A stretch of DNA of 23,912 nucleotides from CAYFJO01 sp964343305 (GTDB lineage: Bacteria > Planctomycetota > Planctomycetia > Pirellulales > Pirellulaceae). The position numbers and the translations under genes are program-made. The stretch covers positions 1 through 23,912 of the forward strand of contig CAYFJO010000140.1 of assembly GCA_964343305.1 (NCBI GenBank). The letters are read 5' to 3'. Positions 6,685 to 14,468 of the stretch are shown one piece after another. The notes under the pieces are model-generated. The model was not told where the DNA came from and made no database searches. It was given only the letters and a program-made list of their open reading frames with translations. Positions within the stretch are counted from its first letter, which is position 1. Each line of letters starts with the position of its first letter.

Positions 6685-9603
6685 ATGCACTCGATCGTTT
6701 CCACATTTGTGCTGCTGTTGTGCGTTGCAGAGCCGGATGTCGCGCCGACGGCCAAAACACCTAATGCCTCGCTTTGTTGCATCCAGGTGCGCCAGGGCCT
6801 TCAAGTCGAGCTGATTGCTGCCGAACCCCTGGTCGCAGACCCGATCGCCATTGCCTGGGGAGCGGATGGCAAGTTGTGGGTCGTCGAGATGCGCGATTAT
6901 CCTTCGGGCGGGGAAAAGGGGACAGGCGGACGAATCAGCTACCTGGAAGACACCGACGACGACGGGAAGTACGACCGATCGACGGTATTCCTGGAAGACC
7001 TGGATTCCCCGACGGGTGTGATGCCGTGGCGCAAGGGCGTTCTGGTCACGTGCGCGCCGGATATTTTCTATGCCGAGGACACGGACAGCGATGGTAAGGC
7101 CGACCGGCGCGAAGTGCTGTTCACAGGTTTCGTCGAAGGAAATCCGCAGCATCGCGTGAATGGCCTGCGCTACGGACTGGACAACTGGATTTACTGTGCC
7201 AACGGCGACAACGGTGGAAGAATCAAGTCGCTCAAAACCGGCCACGAAGTCGACATCCACGGCCACGATTTTCGCATCCGCCCGGACGAAGGTCTGCTCG
7301 ACCCGCAAACCGGCATGTCGCAATTCAGTCGCTGCCGTGACGATTGGGGCAACTGGTTTGGCGGCAACAGCGCGTTCCCGCTCTGGCACTGTGTGCTGGC
7401 GGACCGTTACCTTCGCCGCAATCGCCATGTGGCGGCGCCCGATCCGTACGTAGAAGTCATGGACCCACCTTTGCACGCGCCGGTTCATCCAATCAGTCCA
7501 GCACTTCCCCGCTTGAACGAGCCGCATTCGGCCAATCGTTTTACTTCCGCGTGTGGAGCTGCTGTTTATCGCGACGAACTGTTCGGCCCGGCTTTCGGCC
7601 GCAGCTATTTCGTCTGCGAGCCGGCTCACAATCTGGTCCGCTGCGAACTCATGACAGACCGCGGCGTGACGTTTGCCAGCAAGGCGGATGATGAACAGTC
7701 GGAGTTTCTCGCTTCGACCGACAATTGGTTCCGTCCAGTTCAAGTACGCACAGGTCCGGACGGGGCCCTGTGGGTTGTCGACATGTATCGCCTGGTCATC
7801 GAGCACCCAGAATTCATCCCCAGGCATTTGCACGCTCGGCTTGATTTCCGCGCCGGCACCGGCAAAGGCCGCATTTACCGTGCTCTTCCCGTGGACAAGC
7901 AGCCTCGGAAGGTTCCCCGGCTGAATCGGCTGAATACGGCGGATCTGGTGGCCGCGCTGGACAGTCCGAACGGACCGCAGCGCGACATGGCACAACAACT
8001 GCTTGTGCAGCGTCACGACAAGAGTGCGATCCCGTTGCTCGAACAACTTGTCGCTAAGAGCAAACGAGCAACTTGCCGCTTGCACGCCCTCTGCACTCTC
8101 GACGGACTCGACGCCGCAAACAACCAGGTGCTTCGGAAAGTCCTGCTTGACCCACACCCCTCGGTCCGCCGCCACGCAGTGCGAATCTGCGAGTCCAAGC
8201 TTGCCAAAGCGACAAAATTGCAGACGACTCTGCTTCAATTGATTGACGATCCCGATCCGCGAGTACGGCTCCAATTGGCCAGCAGTCTCGGCGAGTGGGA
8301 CGATGCGCGAGCTGGCCGCGCGCTGTCACAGATCGCAGTCAACGACGCTCAAGATCGTTTTATCGTCGCCGCGGTAATGAGTTCTGCCACGAAGTATCCC
8401 GGCGAAGTCCTAGCCGGGGCTCTGCGACAAAGCGATCGCACAGCAGAGCACGCGGAGCTGATTAAAGACCTATTGGTCATGTCGCTCAATTCCGCCAATG
8501 AAACGGTCTGCGCGTTTGGGTTGAATCAAGTTGCCGCGGCCGAGCACGACTCGCATGACGCGTGGCAGCTCGAGGTAGTGGCCGGCCTGCTTGACTACCT
8601 GGATCGCCGCAACGGTTCTCTGCGAGAGCTTGCTGAAGAGTCGGGCGGCGAACTACGTTCGGCGATTCACTCACTCAGCAGAGTGTTTACATCAGCGCGC
8701 AGGATCGCGGTGGACCAGAAAGCATCGTGTGAAATACGGGCCAGTGCAGCGCGGCTGTTGGGACGGGGACTGCGAAAGCACGACGAGGATATGGAAACGC
8801 TGGCAACTCTGCTTCTCCTGCAATCGCCTGCCCCTTTGCAAGAGGCCGCAGTCGCTGCTCTGGGAAAACTTCACCGTCCGGACGTGCTGGAGACATTGCT
8901 CGACGGTTGGCGGCAACATAGTCCGCGTCTGCGGGATCAGATTCTCGACATTTTGGTCAGCCGTCCCGGTTGGATGCTCCAGTTGCTGAAACAGATCGAG
9001 TCAAAACGAATCTCTCCTTCGGCGATCGGTCTGCGACATCGCGGCCCTCTGATCGCCCACAGTTCTGACCGTGTACGTCGTCGGGCGGCCGCCGTCTTTG
9101 ACAAAGCGGTTGATGCGGACCGAGAGCGAGTCATTCGCCGGTATCATGTCGCGCTCGACCTGACTGGCAAACCCAAACGCGGCGGAGTGATCTTCCAGAA
9201 GAAATGCTCCGCCTGTCACCAGCCGCCGAAGACGGGACATCACACCGGTCCCGACCTGTGGGCATTGAGGGATCGTTCGCCCCAAACCTTGCTGGTCGGG
9301 ATTCTGGATCCGAACCGCGCGGTAGAGCCGCGGTACGTCAGTTACAGCGCTGTGACGACTGACGGTCGGATTCTGACAGGAGTTTTGCCAAGCGAAACGG
9401 GCAACGCGATCACGCTGGTCGATCAGCAAGGCAAACGCCACGTATTGCTGCGATCTGAATTGGCGGAATTGAAAAGTACCGGCAAGTCGCTCATGCCCGA
9501 CGGTCTAGAAACAGAGATCCCCGATCCGCAGGACCTGGCCGATTTGCTGGCTTACCTCTCCGCTGATCGACCGCCAGCGCAGCAAGGCTCAGGCGAACGA
9601 TAG
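6685..9603 (+). CDS. PVC-type CxxCH heme-binding protein (membrane-bound dehydrogenase family) with HEAT-like repeats
   Basis: The 972-residue product starts best at ATG 6685, which begins a short signal peptide (MHSIVSTFVLLLC...). A GTG at 6634 would put 17 non-hydrophobic residues ahead of it. No good ribosome site is seen. Order of domains: an N-terminal beta-propeller-like dehydrogenase region (about 30-400; GADGKLWVVEMRDYP, NGLRYGLDNWIYCANGD, FRPVQVRTGPDGALWVVDMYR), a long Leu/Ala-rich helical stretch typical of HEAT repeats (about 415-800), and a C-terminal cytochrome c domain with CSACH at 841-845 and a likely Met ligand in SLMPDGLE (Met937). Such proteins are abundant in Planctomycetes and are thought to pass electrons from oxidised sugars outside the cytoplasm; the substrate is unknown. 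The gene stands alone, with hairpins downstream. Confidence 0.9.
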   Translation: MHSIVSTFVLLLCVAEPDVAPTAKTPNASLCCIQVRQGLQVELIAAEPLVADPIAIAWGADGKLWVVEMRDYPSGGEKGTGGRISYLEDTDDDGKYDRSTVFLEDLDSPTGVMPWRKGVLVTCAPDIFYAEDTDSDGKADRREVLFTGFVEGNPQHRVNGLRYGLDNWIYCANGDNGGRIKSLKTGHEVDIHGHDFRIRPDEGLLDPQTGMSQFSRCRDDWGNWFGGNSAFPLWHCVLADRYLRRNRHVAAPDPYVEVMDPPLHAPVHPISPALPRLNEPHSANRFTSACGAAVYRDELFGPAFGRSYFVCEPAHNLVRCELMTDRGVTFASKADDEQSEFLASTDNWFRPVQVRTGPDGALWVVDMYRLVIEHPEFIPRHLHARLDFRAGTGKGRIYRALPVDKQPRKVPRLNRLNTADLVAALDSPNGPQRDMAQQLLVQRHDKSAIPLLEQLVAKSKRATCRLHALCTLDGLDAANNQVLRKVLLDPHPSVRRHAVRICESKLAKATKLQTTLLQLIDDPDPRVRLQLASSLGEWDDARAGRALSQIAVNDAQDRFIVAAVMSSATKYPGEVLAGALRQSDRTAEHAELIKDLLVMSLNSANETVCAFGLNQVAAAEHDSHDAWQLEVVAGLLDYLDRRNGSLRELAEESGGELRSAIHSLSRVFTSARRIAVDQKASCEIRASAARLLGRGLRKHDEDMETLATLLLLQSPAPLQEAAVAALGKLHRPDVLETLLDGWRQHSPRLRDQILDILVSRPGWMLQLLKQIESKRISPSAIGLRHRGPLIAHSSDRVRRRAAAVFDKAVDADRERVIRRYHVALDLTGKPKRGGVIFQKKCSACHQPPKTGHHTGPDLWALRDRSPQTLLVGILDPNRAVEPRYVSYSAVTTDGRILTGVLPSETGNAITLVDQQGKRHVLLRSELAELKSTGKSLMPDGLETEIPDPQDLADLLAYLSADRPPAQQGSGER

Positions 9604-9620
9604 AACCCTATCCATGAATA

Positions 9621-9637
9621 ATCCGGGGTCACCGGAT
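9621..9637 (+). terminator. Short GC hairpin after the heme protein gene
   Basis: ATCCGG (9621-9626) and CCGGAT (9632-9637) pair around a 5-nt loop, 17 nt after the stop codon. There is no T-run behind it, so a role as terminator is only possible. Confidence 0.3.
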
Positions 9638-9680
9638 GTCGGCCGCACGAACTGTACTACACGTGCAACACATGGTTTCT

Positions 9681-9795
9681 GCGATCCGGTGGTGTCCTAA
9701 CTTTGTGTGGCTTGAAGAATCGCAGCCCGGCTACTCGCACTAGCCGGGCTGCTAAGACCATGCGGACACACAATTAGGACACTACCCGCGATCCG
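9681..9795. mobile_element. MITE-like inverted-repeat element with 8-bp flanking direct repeat
   Basis: An exact direct repeat GCGATCCG flanks the element (9681-9688 and 9788-9795). Just inside it, GTGGTGTCCTAA (9689-9700) is mirrored by TTAGGACACTAC (9774-9785) with one mismatch, and the pairing continues inward imperfectly (CTTTGTGTGG against GACACACAATT). The centre holds a perfect 12-bp stem, GCAGCCCGGCTA at 9722-9733 and its complement at 9741-9752, with a 7-nt loop. Terminal inverted repeats plus an 8-bp duplication and no ORF is the pattern of a small non-autonomous element. Eight-bp duplications are known for IS1595, IS66 and IS256 families. The central hairpin could also serve as a terminator. 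Confidence 0.6.
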
Positions 9796-9871
9796 ATGCC
9801 CTCGACGAAATTCGGATTCGTGTGATAAACTTCGGGATTCTCGCCAACATTGTCAACCGAGACACCGACCC

Positions 9872-10888
9872 GTGATCCTTATTCTTAAATCCGACGCCAC
9901 ACTCGAACAAATTGACCACGTTGTCCAGCGCGTTGAAGAACTGGGCTATCAAGCTCATCTGAGCCGCGGCACGTATCGGACGATCGTCGGAATCATCGGT
10001 GACGAAGACAAATTACGGGCCGAGCCGTTGACGGCCATTCCCGGCGTGCTGGAAGTCATCCCCGTGCTGCCGCCGTATCGGCTGGCCAGCCGCGAAGCCC
10101 ATCCGCAAGACAGCATCGTAAAAGTCGGCGAAGTCAGTGTCGGCGACGGCCATCTCGGCATGATCGCGGGCCCCTGTGCCGTCGAGAGCGAGGGTCGAAT
10201 GCGCTCGATTGCCGCGGCGGTGAAAGCAGCCGGTGCAAATATTCTTCGTGGTGGAGCGTTCAAGCCCCGCACCAGTCCGTATTCATTTCAAGGATTGGGC
10301 GAAGACGGATTGAAAATCTTGCGAGGCACCGGCGAAGAGTTTGGGATGCCCGTGGTCAGCGAAGTGATGGACCCGCGGCGAGTGGAACTGGTGAATGAAT
10401 ACACCGACATGCTGCAGATCGGTGCTCGCAATATGCAGAATTTTGTCTTGTTAACGGAAGTCGGCAAAACGCAAAAGCCGGTCCTGTTGAAACGCGGAAT
10501 GAGTGCGACCGTCGCCGATTTGTTGATGAGCGCCGAGTACATTTTGTCGCAAGGCAATCCCAACGTCGTGCTGTGCGAACGCGGTGTGAAGAGCTTTGAT
10601 ACAGAGACCCGCAATCTTTATGACGTGGCATCCGTGGCGTTGGCCAAGCAATTGAGCCACCTGCCAATCATTGTGGATCCGAGTCATGCAACCGGACGGC
10701 CGGACTTGATTCCGGCCTGTGCACTCGCGGGAATTGCTGCTGGAGCGGATGGCGTTCACATCGAAGTTCACGACTGTCCCGAAGAAGCCAAGTCGGACGG
10801 CGCACAGGCATTGCTGCCGGATCAATACGCGGCACTTGCAAAACAAATGCGGCAACTGGCCGAGGTATTTGGAAAGACGATTTCTTAA
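9872..10888 (+). CDS. aroF: 3-deoxy-7-phosphoheptulonate synthase (DAHP synthase, type I-beta)
   Basis: The 338-residue enzyme joins phosphoenolpyruvate and erythrose 4-phosphate, the first step of the shikimate pathway. It starts at GTG 9872, giving MILILKSDATLEQ, the usual N-terminus of the ferredoxin-like regulatory domain (about residues 1-70) of the Thermotoga-type enzyme. The barrel carries GPCAVES (100-106), KPRTSPYSFQG (131-141), GARNMQN (184-190), LLKRGMSAT (205-213), DPSHATGR (269-276) and GVHIEVHDCPEEA. Cys102, Lys131, His272, Glu298 and Asp309 coincide with the metal/active-site residues known from that enzyme. The N-terminal domain suggests feedback control by aromatic amino acids. 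It heads the housekeeping cluster, 17 bp before tpiA. The ribosome site is poor. Confidence 0.96.
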   Translation: MILILKSDATLEQIDHVVQRVEELGYQAHLSRGTYRTIVGIIGDEDKLRAEPLTAIPGVLEVIPVLPPYRLASREAHPQDSIVKVGEVSVGDGHLGMIAGPCAVESEGRMRSIAAAVKAAGANILRGGAFKPRTSPYSFQGLGEDGLKILRGTGEEFGMPVVSEVMDPRRVELVNEYTDMLQIGARNMQNFVLLTEVGKTQKPVLLKRGMSATVADLLMSAEYILSQGNPNVVLCERGVKSFDTETRNLYDVASVALAKQLSHLPIIVDPSHATGRPDLIPACALAGIAAGADGVHIEVHDCPEEAKSDGAQALLPDQYAALAKQMRQLAEVFGKTIS

Positions 10889-10892
10889 TCAC

Positions 10893-10898
10893 GAGGAG
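10893..10898 (+). promoter_or_regulatory. Ribosome binding site GAGGAG that supports a TTG start of tpiA
   Basis: GAGGAG lies 7 nt before TTG 10906 but 16 nt before the ATG at 10915. Spacing favours TTG, which also gives the usual N-terminus MRR.FIAGNWKMN of the family. Confidence 0.75.
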
Positions 10899-10905
10899 CG
10901 GACGC

Positions 10906-11661
10906 TTGAGACGCATGTTTATTGCCGGCAACTGGAAAATGAATTTGACGCGGGACGAGTGTGTCGCATTGGCCAAGGGCATCGCGGACGCGGTCGCTCA
11001 GGGATCCCAAGTCGAAGTGGCCGTGTGTCCGCCAAGTGTCTATTTGGATGCGGTGCACGGTGTGACGGACGGCTCGCAGGTCGGACTCGGCGCCCAAAAC
11101 ATGTACTACAAACCCAACGGTGCTTTCACCGGCGAGTTGAGTGCATCCATGCTGTGCGACATCGGCTGCCAGTATGTCATCCTGGGCCACAGCGAACGCC
11201 GCCACATTCTGGGTGAGACGGATGAAGCGATCAACAAGAAGGTCCACGCGGCCCTCGCTGCCGGTTTGATTCCGATTGTGTGCGTTGGCGAGTTGTTGGA
11301 AGAACGTGAAGGAGGAAGAACGCTGGAAGTCGTGCAAAGACAATTCGACGGCTCGCTGGCGGGCCTTTCGGACGAACAAATGTCGAAAGTTGTCATTGCC
11401 TACGAGCCGGTTTGGGCGATCGGCACGGGAAAAGTCGCGACGCCCGAGCAAGCGGAGGAAGTCCATGCCGATCTTCGCAAAATCATGGAAACCCGCTACA
11501 ATTCCGACGTTGCCGCCCAAGTAAGGATTCAATACGGCGGCAGCGTAAAACCAGACAATGCCGCCGAACTTTTGGCGAATGACAATATTGACGGCGCGTT
11601 GGTTGGCGGCGCGTCTTTGAAAGTTGACAGTTTTCTGGGAATCATAAACGCGACGAAATAA
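10906..11661 (+). CDS. tpiA: Triosephosphate isomerase
   Basis: The 251-residue enzyme interconverts dihydroxyacetone phosphate and glyceraldehyde 3-phosphate in glycolysis and gluconeogenesis. The family motifs are all present: AGNWKMN with Asn9 and Lys11, GHSERR with His95, AYEPVWAIGTGK with Glu167 and the flexible loop 6, and YGGSVKPDNA with the phosphate loop GALVGGASL near the C-terminus. The TTG start is chosen from ribosome-site spacing. It lies 17 bp after DAHP synthase and 38 bp before secG, so it is probably in one transcript with both. Pairing of tpiA with secG is common in bacteria. Confidence 0.97.
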   Translation: MRRMFIAGNWKMNLTRDECVALAKGIADAVAQGSQVEVAVCPPSVYLDAVHGVTDGSQVGLGAQNMYYKPNGAFTGELSASMLCDIGCQYVILGHSERRHILGETDEAINKKVHAALAAGLIPIVCVGELLEEREGGRTLEVVQRQFDGSLAGLSDEQMSKVVIAYEPVWAIGTGKVATPEQAEEVHADLRKIMETRYNSDVAAQVRIQYGGSVKPDNAAELLANDNIDGALVGGASLKVDSFLGIINATK

Positions 11662-11699
11662 TCAAAGACGAATCGCGTTGACACTAAAGGGATTGTGAA

Positions 11700-12629
11700 A
11701 TGTTCGAACCGATGTTTGCTTACGGGCAAATGGTGCTTTTGGCCAATTGGATGCATTGGGTCTTTGGCCCGGCGATCTTTCTTACCTCCTTTGTTTTGAT
11801 TGTCTTGGTGCTGCTGCAACGCGGACGCGGCGGCGGTTTGGCCGGCGCACTAGGCGGAATGGGCGGGCAAAGCGCATTCGGCACGAAGGCCGGTGACGTC
11901 TTCACGAGGCTGACAACCATCATCACCATTATCTGGATTCTTCTTTGCATCACCGCAATCAAAGCGATGACCGATGTCAATCGTGGAGCGCGCGGAGTGC
12001 CGCCAAACAATGTCACCGACGTCAATGAACTCCCAAACGAAGTTCCCGTCGGAGCAAAAAAGAACGCGAAGGTCGGTATTACGGTTAAGGCAAACGACCC
12101 GGATGGCGACAATTCGAAGATTCGATTCGAGATGACCGTGAACGTGCGCGGAGCGGCGATTGGTGGTGGTGCGAGTTCAAGGAAACCAGGTGCCGACGGC
12201 CGATTCAAGATCGCCCCAACCAGTGGAGTGATCACCGTCGATGATTCGTCGAAATTGACTGAGCCAGGCGAACATGAGATTCGCGTCCAAGTGATCGATG
12301 AGAAAAAACTGAGTTATCTCAAGCGTTTTACAATCAAAGTTGTCGGCGAGGAAGACAGTGACGATTCGACATCAGACGACGACAGCGATGACTCGGAAGA
12401 CGGAGATGACGCTGACGCCGCCGATGACTCCGACGATTCAGATGACGCCGACGCGGACAAAAACGACGCCACCGATTCCGACGAAGACAGTGACGATTCG
12501 TCCAGCGACGGTGACAACGCCGCAGATGATTCAGAAGCAAAGACGAACTCGGACACGAAAACCAATCCCGCATCCGGCGATTCTGAGAAGACATCTGGCA
12601 ATTCAGAATCTGGCGATGACAACGGCTAA
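11700..12629 (+). CDS. secG: SecG-type preprotein translocase subunit with long cadherin-like and Asp/Ser-rich extension
   Basis: Residues 1-95 are SecG: a first membrane span (about 17-39), the cytoplasmic loop VLLQRGRGGGLAGALGGMGG with SAFGTKAGDVFTRLT, and a second span (about 71-90). SecG helps preprotein passage through SecYEG. Usual SecG is about 70-120 residues, whereas this one has 309. Residues about 112-215 look like a cadherin-like beta domain (VKANDPDGDNSKIRFEM, then GRFKIAPTSGVITV, then GEHEIRVQVIDEK). Residues 217-280 are about half Asp with much Ser, followed by a polar tail to 309. If SecG topology holds, with both ends outside the cytoplasm, the extension faces the periplasm, where an Asp-rich stretch might bind calcium; that is inference. 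AAAGGGA at 11686-11692 is a ribosome site 7 nt from the ATG. Confidence 0.88.
   Translation: MFEPMFAYGQMVLLANWMHWVFGPAIFLTSFVLIVLVLLQRGRGGGLAGALGGMGGQSAFGTKAGDVFTRLTTIITIIWILLCITAIKAMTDVNRGARGVPPNNVTDVNELPNEVPVGAKKNAKVGITVKANDPDGDNSKIRFEMTVNVRGAAIGGGASSRKPGADGRFKIAPTSGVITVDDSSKLTEPGEHEIRVQVIDEKKLSYLKRFTIKVVGEEDSDDSTSDDDSDDSEDGDDADAADDSDDSDDADADKNDATDSDEDSDDSSSDGDNAADDSEAKTNSDTKTNPASGDSEKTSGNSESGDDNG
12351..12500 (+). repeat. Degenerate Asp/Ser-coding repeat inside the secG extension
   Basis: The stretch is built of imperfect units coding D-S-D-D and D-A-D. The 18-nt segment GAAGACAGTGACGATTCG occurs exactly at 12351-12368 and 12483-12500. This suggests growth of the acidic tail by duplication. 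Confidence 0.6.
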
Positions 12630-12631
12630 AT

Positions 12632-12635
12632 GAGG
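12632..12635 (+). promoter_or_regulatory. Ribosome binding site GAGG for the TTG start of yicC
   Basis: GAGG lies 7 nt before TTG 12643. The resulting N-terminus MLLSMTGHG matches the usual M-x-x-SMTG-x-G start of the YicC family. The next in-frame ATG (12655) would cut into the conserved motif. Confidence 0.65.
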
Positions 12636-12642
12636 TTACGCC

Positions 12643-13524
12643 TTGCTTCTTAGCATGACAGGCCACGGCGAAGCCCAATGCCAGCAAAACGGAACGACCG
12701 TCGCGGTTGAAGTCCGTACGATTAACAACCGCTATTTCAAGTTGTCGGTCCGAGGCGGCGAAGGCACGAGTTCTTTGGAGCCGAAAATCGAGGGAGTTGT
12801 CCGCAAGTCGATTCGACGCGGAACCGTTCAAGTCTCCCTAAAGATCGACCGGGAGTTTTCGCCCGAAGATTATCGGATCAACGAAGCCGTTCTGCGAAGC
12901 TATCGCCAGCAACTCGAATCGCTACAAGACGACTCCGATAAGAGAGCGATTTCGCTGGATGCGCTCTTAACTTTGCCGGGCGTCGTCGATGAGCAAGGCA
13001 CGACGCGAGCCGATCTGGAAAGCGAGTGGCCGATCATTGAGCAGACAGTCAGCGACGCGTTGAACAATCTGAATTCCATGCGCACTGACGAAGGCCGCGC
13101 GATGGGAGAAGACCTGGCCGCCAACTGTGCAACGATTGCCGCAGAATTGGATCAAATTGCCGAGCGTGCTCCTTTGGTCGCCGACGGCTATCGCCGGCGA
13201 CTCGAAGAGCGTTTGAACAATTGGCTTGCTGAGCATGATGTTAAGGTGGAACAAAGTGACTTGGTACGTGAAGTCGGCGTGTTTGCTGATCGCTGCGACA
13301 TCTCGGAAGAGATCGTGCGGCTGCGAAGCCACTTGGAGCAGTTCGACACAATGATGAAGGCCGACGAGAGCAACGGTCGAAAGCTGGAGTTTCTCACCCA
13401 GGAAATGTTTCGCGAAACGAACACGATCGGATCCAAAGCCAACGACGCCGAAATTGCTCGCCACGTGATTGAAATCAAGGCGGCAATCGAACGCATGCGT
13501 GAGATGATTCAAAATGTGGAGTAG
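12643..13524 (+). CDS. yicC: YicC/YloC-family endoribonuclease
   Basis: The 293-residue protein has the family N-terminal motif SMTGHGEAQ followed by VAVEVRTINNRYFKLSVRG. Its C-terminal DUF1732 region (about 210-293) includes EFLTQEMFRETNTIGSKAND and ends in a helix like REMIQNVE. Length is normal for the family. YicC relatives are stress-linked endoribonucleases that act on RNA in the cytoplasm. The gene begins 13 bp after secG and is followed by gmk, as in many bacterial genomes where yicC-gmk-rpoZ-coaBC are grouped. A TTG start is used. Confidence 0.93.
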   Translation: MLLSMTGHGEAQCQQNGTTVAVEVRTINNRYFKLSVRGGEGTSSLEPKIEGVVRKSIRRGTVQVSLKIDREFSPEDYRINEAVLRSYRQQLESLQDDSDKRAISLDALLTLPGVVDEQGTTRADLESEWPIIEQTVSDALNNLNSMRTDEGRAMGEDLAANCATIAAELDQIAERAPLVADGYRRRLEERLNNWLAEHDVKVEQSDLVREVGVFADRCDISEEIVRLRSHLEQFDTMMKADESNGRKLEFLTQEMFRETNTIGSKANDAEIARHVIEIKAAIERMREMIQNVE

Positions 13525-13545
13525 TCATTGGTCCTTGACAAATCT

Positions 13546-13609
13546 GTAGCTGCACTCGCCAGAGTGCGGACGAAGTCGGACGAATCCGCGTTCTGGCGAA
13601 CGCAGCTAC
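13546..13609. repeat. REP-like inverted pair (BIME-like) before gmk
   Basis: Two 25-nt arms, 13546-13570 and 13585-13609, are inverted copies with 21 identical positions around a 14-nt spacer. Each arm begins, read outward to inward, with GTAGCT and then holds its own perfect 6-bp hairpin: GCACTC/GAGTGC with loop GCCA on the left, GCGTTC/GAACGC with loop TGGC on the right. The four differences between the arms are two compensated base pairs of the small hairpins. A GTAG foot followed by a small palindrome is the known pattern of REP sequences moved by RAYT transposases. No RAYT gene is in the window. Confidence 0.72.
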
Positions 13610-13615
13610 GAGCAA

Positions 13616-14191
13616 ATGACAGTTGACCAAACAAGACTCGTAATCATTTCCGGCCCATCAGGTGCTGGAAAATCGACAGTGGTTCAAGAGCTGCTGACGT
13701 CCTGCCCGTTGCCGCTGGTCCTGAGCGTGTCGGCGACGACGCGGCCACCCCGCGAAGGCGAGGCGGACGGTGTCAATTATCATTTTTTGTCACACGAAGA
13801 ATTCGTCCAACGCCGGGAGAACGACGAATTCCTGGAATGCAAAGAAGTTTTTCGCCAGGGACAATGGTATGGCACGCTGCGCAGCGAAGTGTCCACTGGC
13901 CTAGAATCCGGAAAATGGGTACTTTTAGAGATTGATGTTGAAGGTGCGTTGTCGGTTTTGGAGCAAACTCCGGATGCCATCACGTTTTTCGTTCATCCGG
14001 GATCGCTGGAAGAACTGGAAAAACGCCTTCGCCATCGCGGAACGGATACCGAAGAAGCCATCCATCGCCGGCTGGAAACCGCCCGGCACGAAATGTCGCT
14101 GAGACATCATTACCAACACGAAGTGATCAACGACGACCTGCCCAGCGCGGTCGAAGAAATCTGCCGACTACTTCAACGCAGTGGAGACTAG
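13616..14191 (+). CDS. gmk: Guanylate kinase
   Basis: The 191-residue enzyme phosphorylates GMP to GDP with ATP. It carries the P-loop GPSGAGKST (13-21), the GMP-binding stretch SATTRPPREGEADGVNYHF (39-57), the LEIDVEGA segment that follows the core strand, and the lid region RHRGTDTEEAIHRRLETA. The NDDL motif near the end is also typical. The ATG at 13616 is the only sensible start because the P-loop begins at residue 13. No ribosome site is visible: the REP-like pair ends only 6 nt before the ATG. It overlaps nothing and is followed by rpoZ after 6 bp. Confidence 0.97.
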   Translation: MTVDQTRLVIISGPSGAGKSTVVQELLTSCPLPLVLSVSATTRPPREGEADGVNYHFLSHEEFVQRRENDEFLECKEVFRQGQWYGTLRSEVSTGLESGKWVLLEIDVEGALSVLEQTPDAITFFVHPGSLEELEKRLRHRGTDTEEAIHRRLETARHEMSLRHHYQHEVINDDLPSAVEEICRLLQRSGD

Positions 14192-14197
14192 CGTCAC

Positions 14198-14461
14198 ATG
14201 CTCGAAGATCTCAAAGAAGAAGAAATCGTCAACAAAGTTGGCGGTCGTTTTAAACTGTCAACCTTGATCCAGAAGCGACTGGTGCAACTTAACGGCGGCA
14301 GTCGTGCGCTGGTCGAAATGGACACGTCCGACAAAATGGAAATCGTCTTGCAAGAGATTCTGCGAGACAAGATCTATCTCGATACGACTGGCGAAGTGAG
14401 AATCTCGGGCGAACTTCCCGACACCAGCGCCGAGCCGACGCTGGATCTCGAAAACCTGTAG
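14198..14461 (+). CDS. rpoZ: DNA-directed RNA polymerase omega subunit
   Basis: The 87-residue protein fits omega in length, in position directly after gmk, and in the motif VGGRFKLSTLIQKRLVQLNGG (residues 14-34), which corresponds to the conserved region binding the beta-prime C-terminus. Omega helps RNA polymerase assembly. The C-terminal tail (about 60-87) is acidic and not conserved. The ribosome site is probably the GGAG that overlaps the gmk end. The gene lies 6 bp after gmk and 7 bp before coaC, which points to one transcript. Confidence 0.88.
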   Translation: MLEDLKEEEIVNKVGGRFKLSTLIQKRLVQLNGGSRALVEMDTSDKMEIVLQEILRDKIYLDTTGEVRISGELPDTSAEPTLDLENL

Positions 14462-14468
14462 CAGGCCG

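Noticed and set aside
6670..8274. 534-codon minus-strand frame
   Set aside because: Antisense shadow of the heme protein gene, whose plus frame matches the PVC family throughout.
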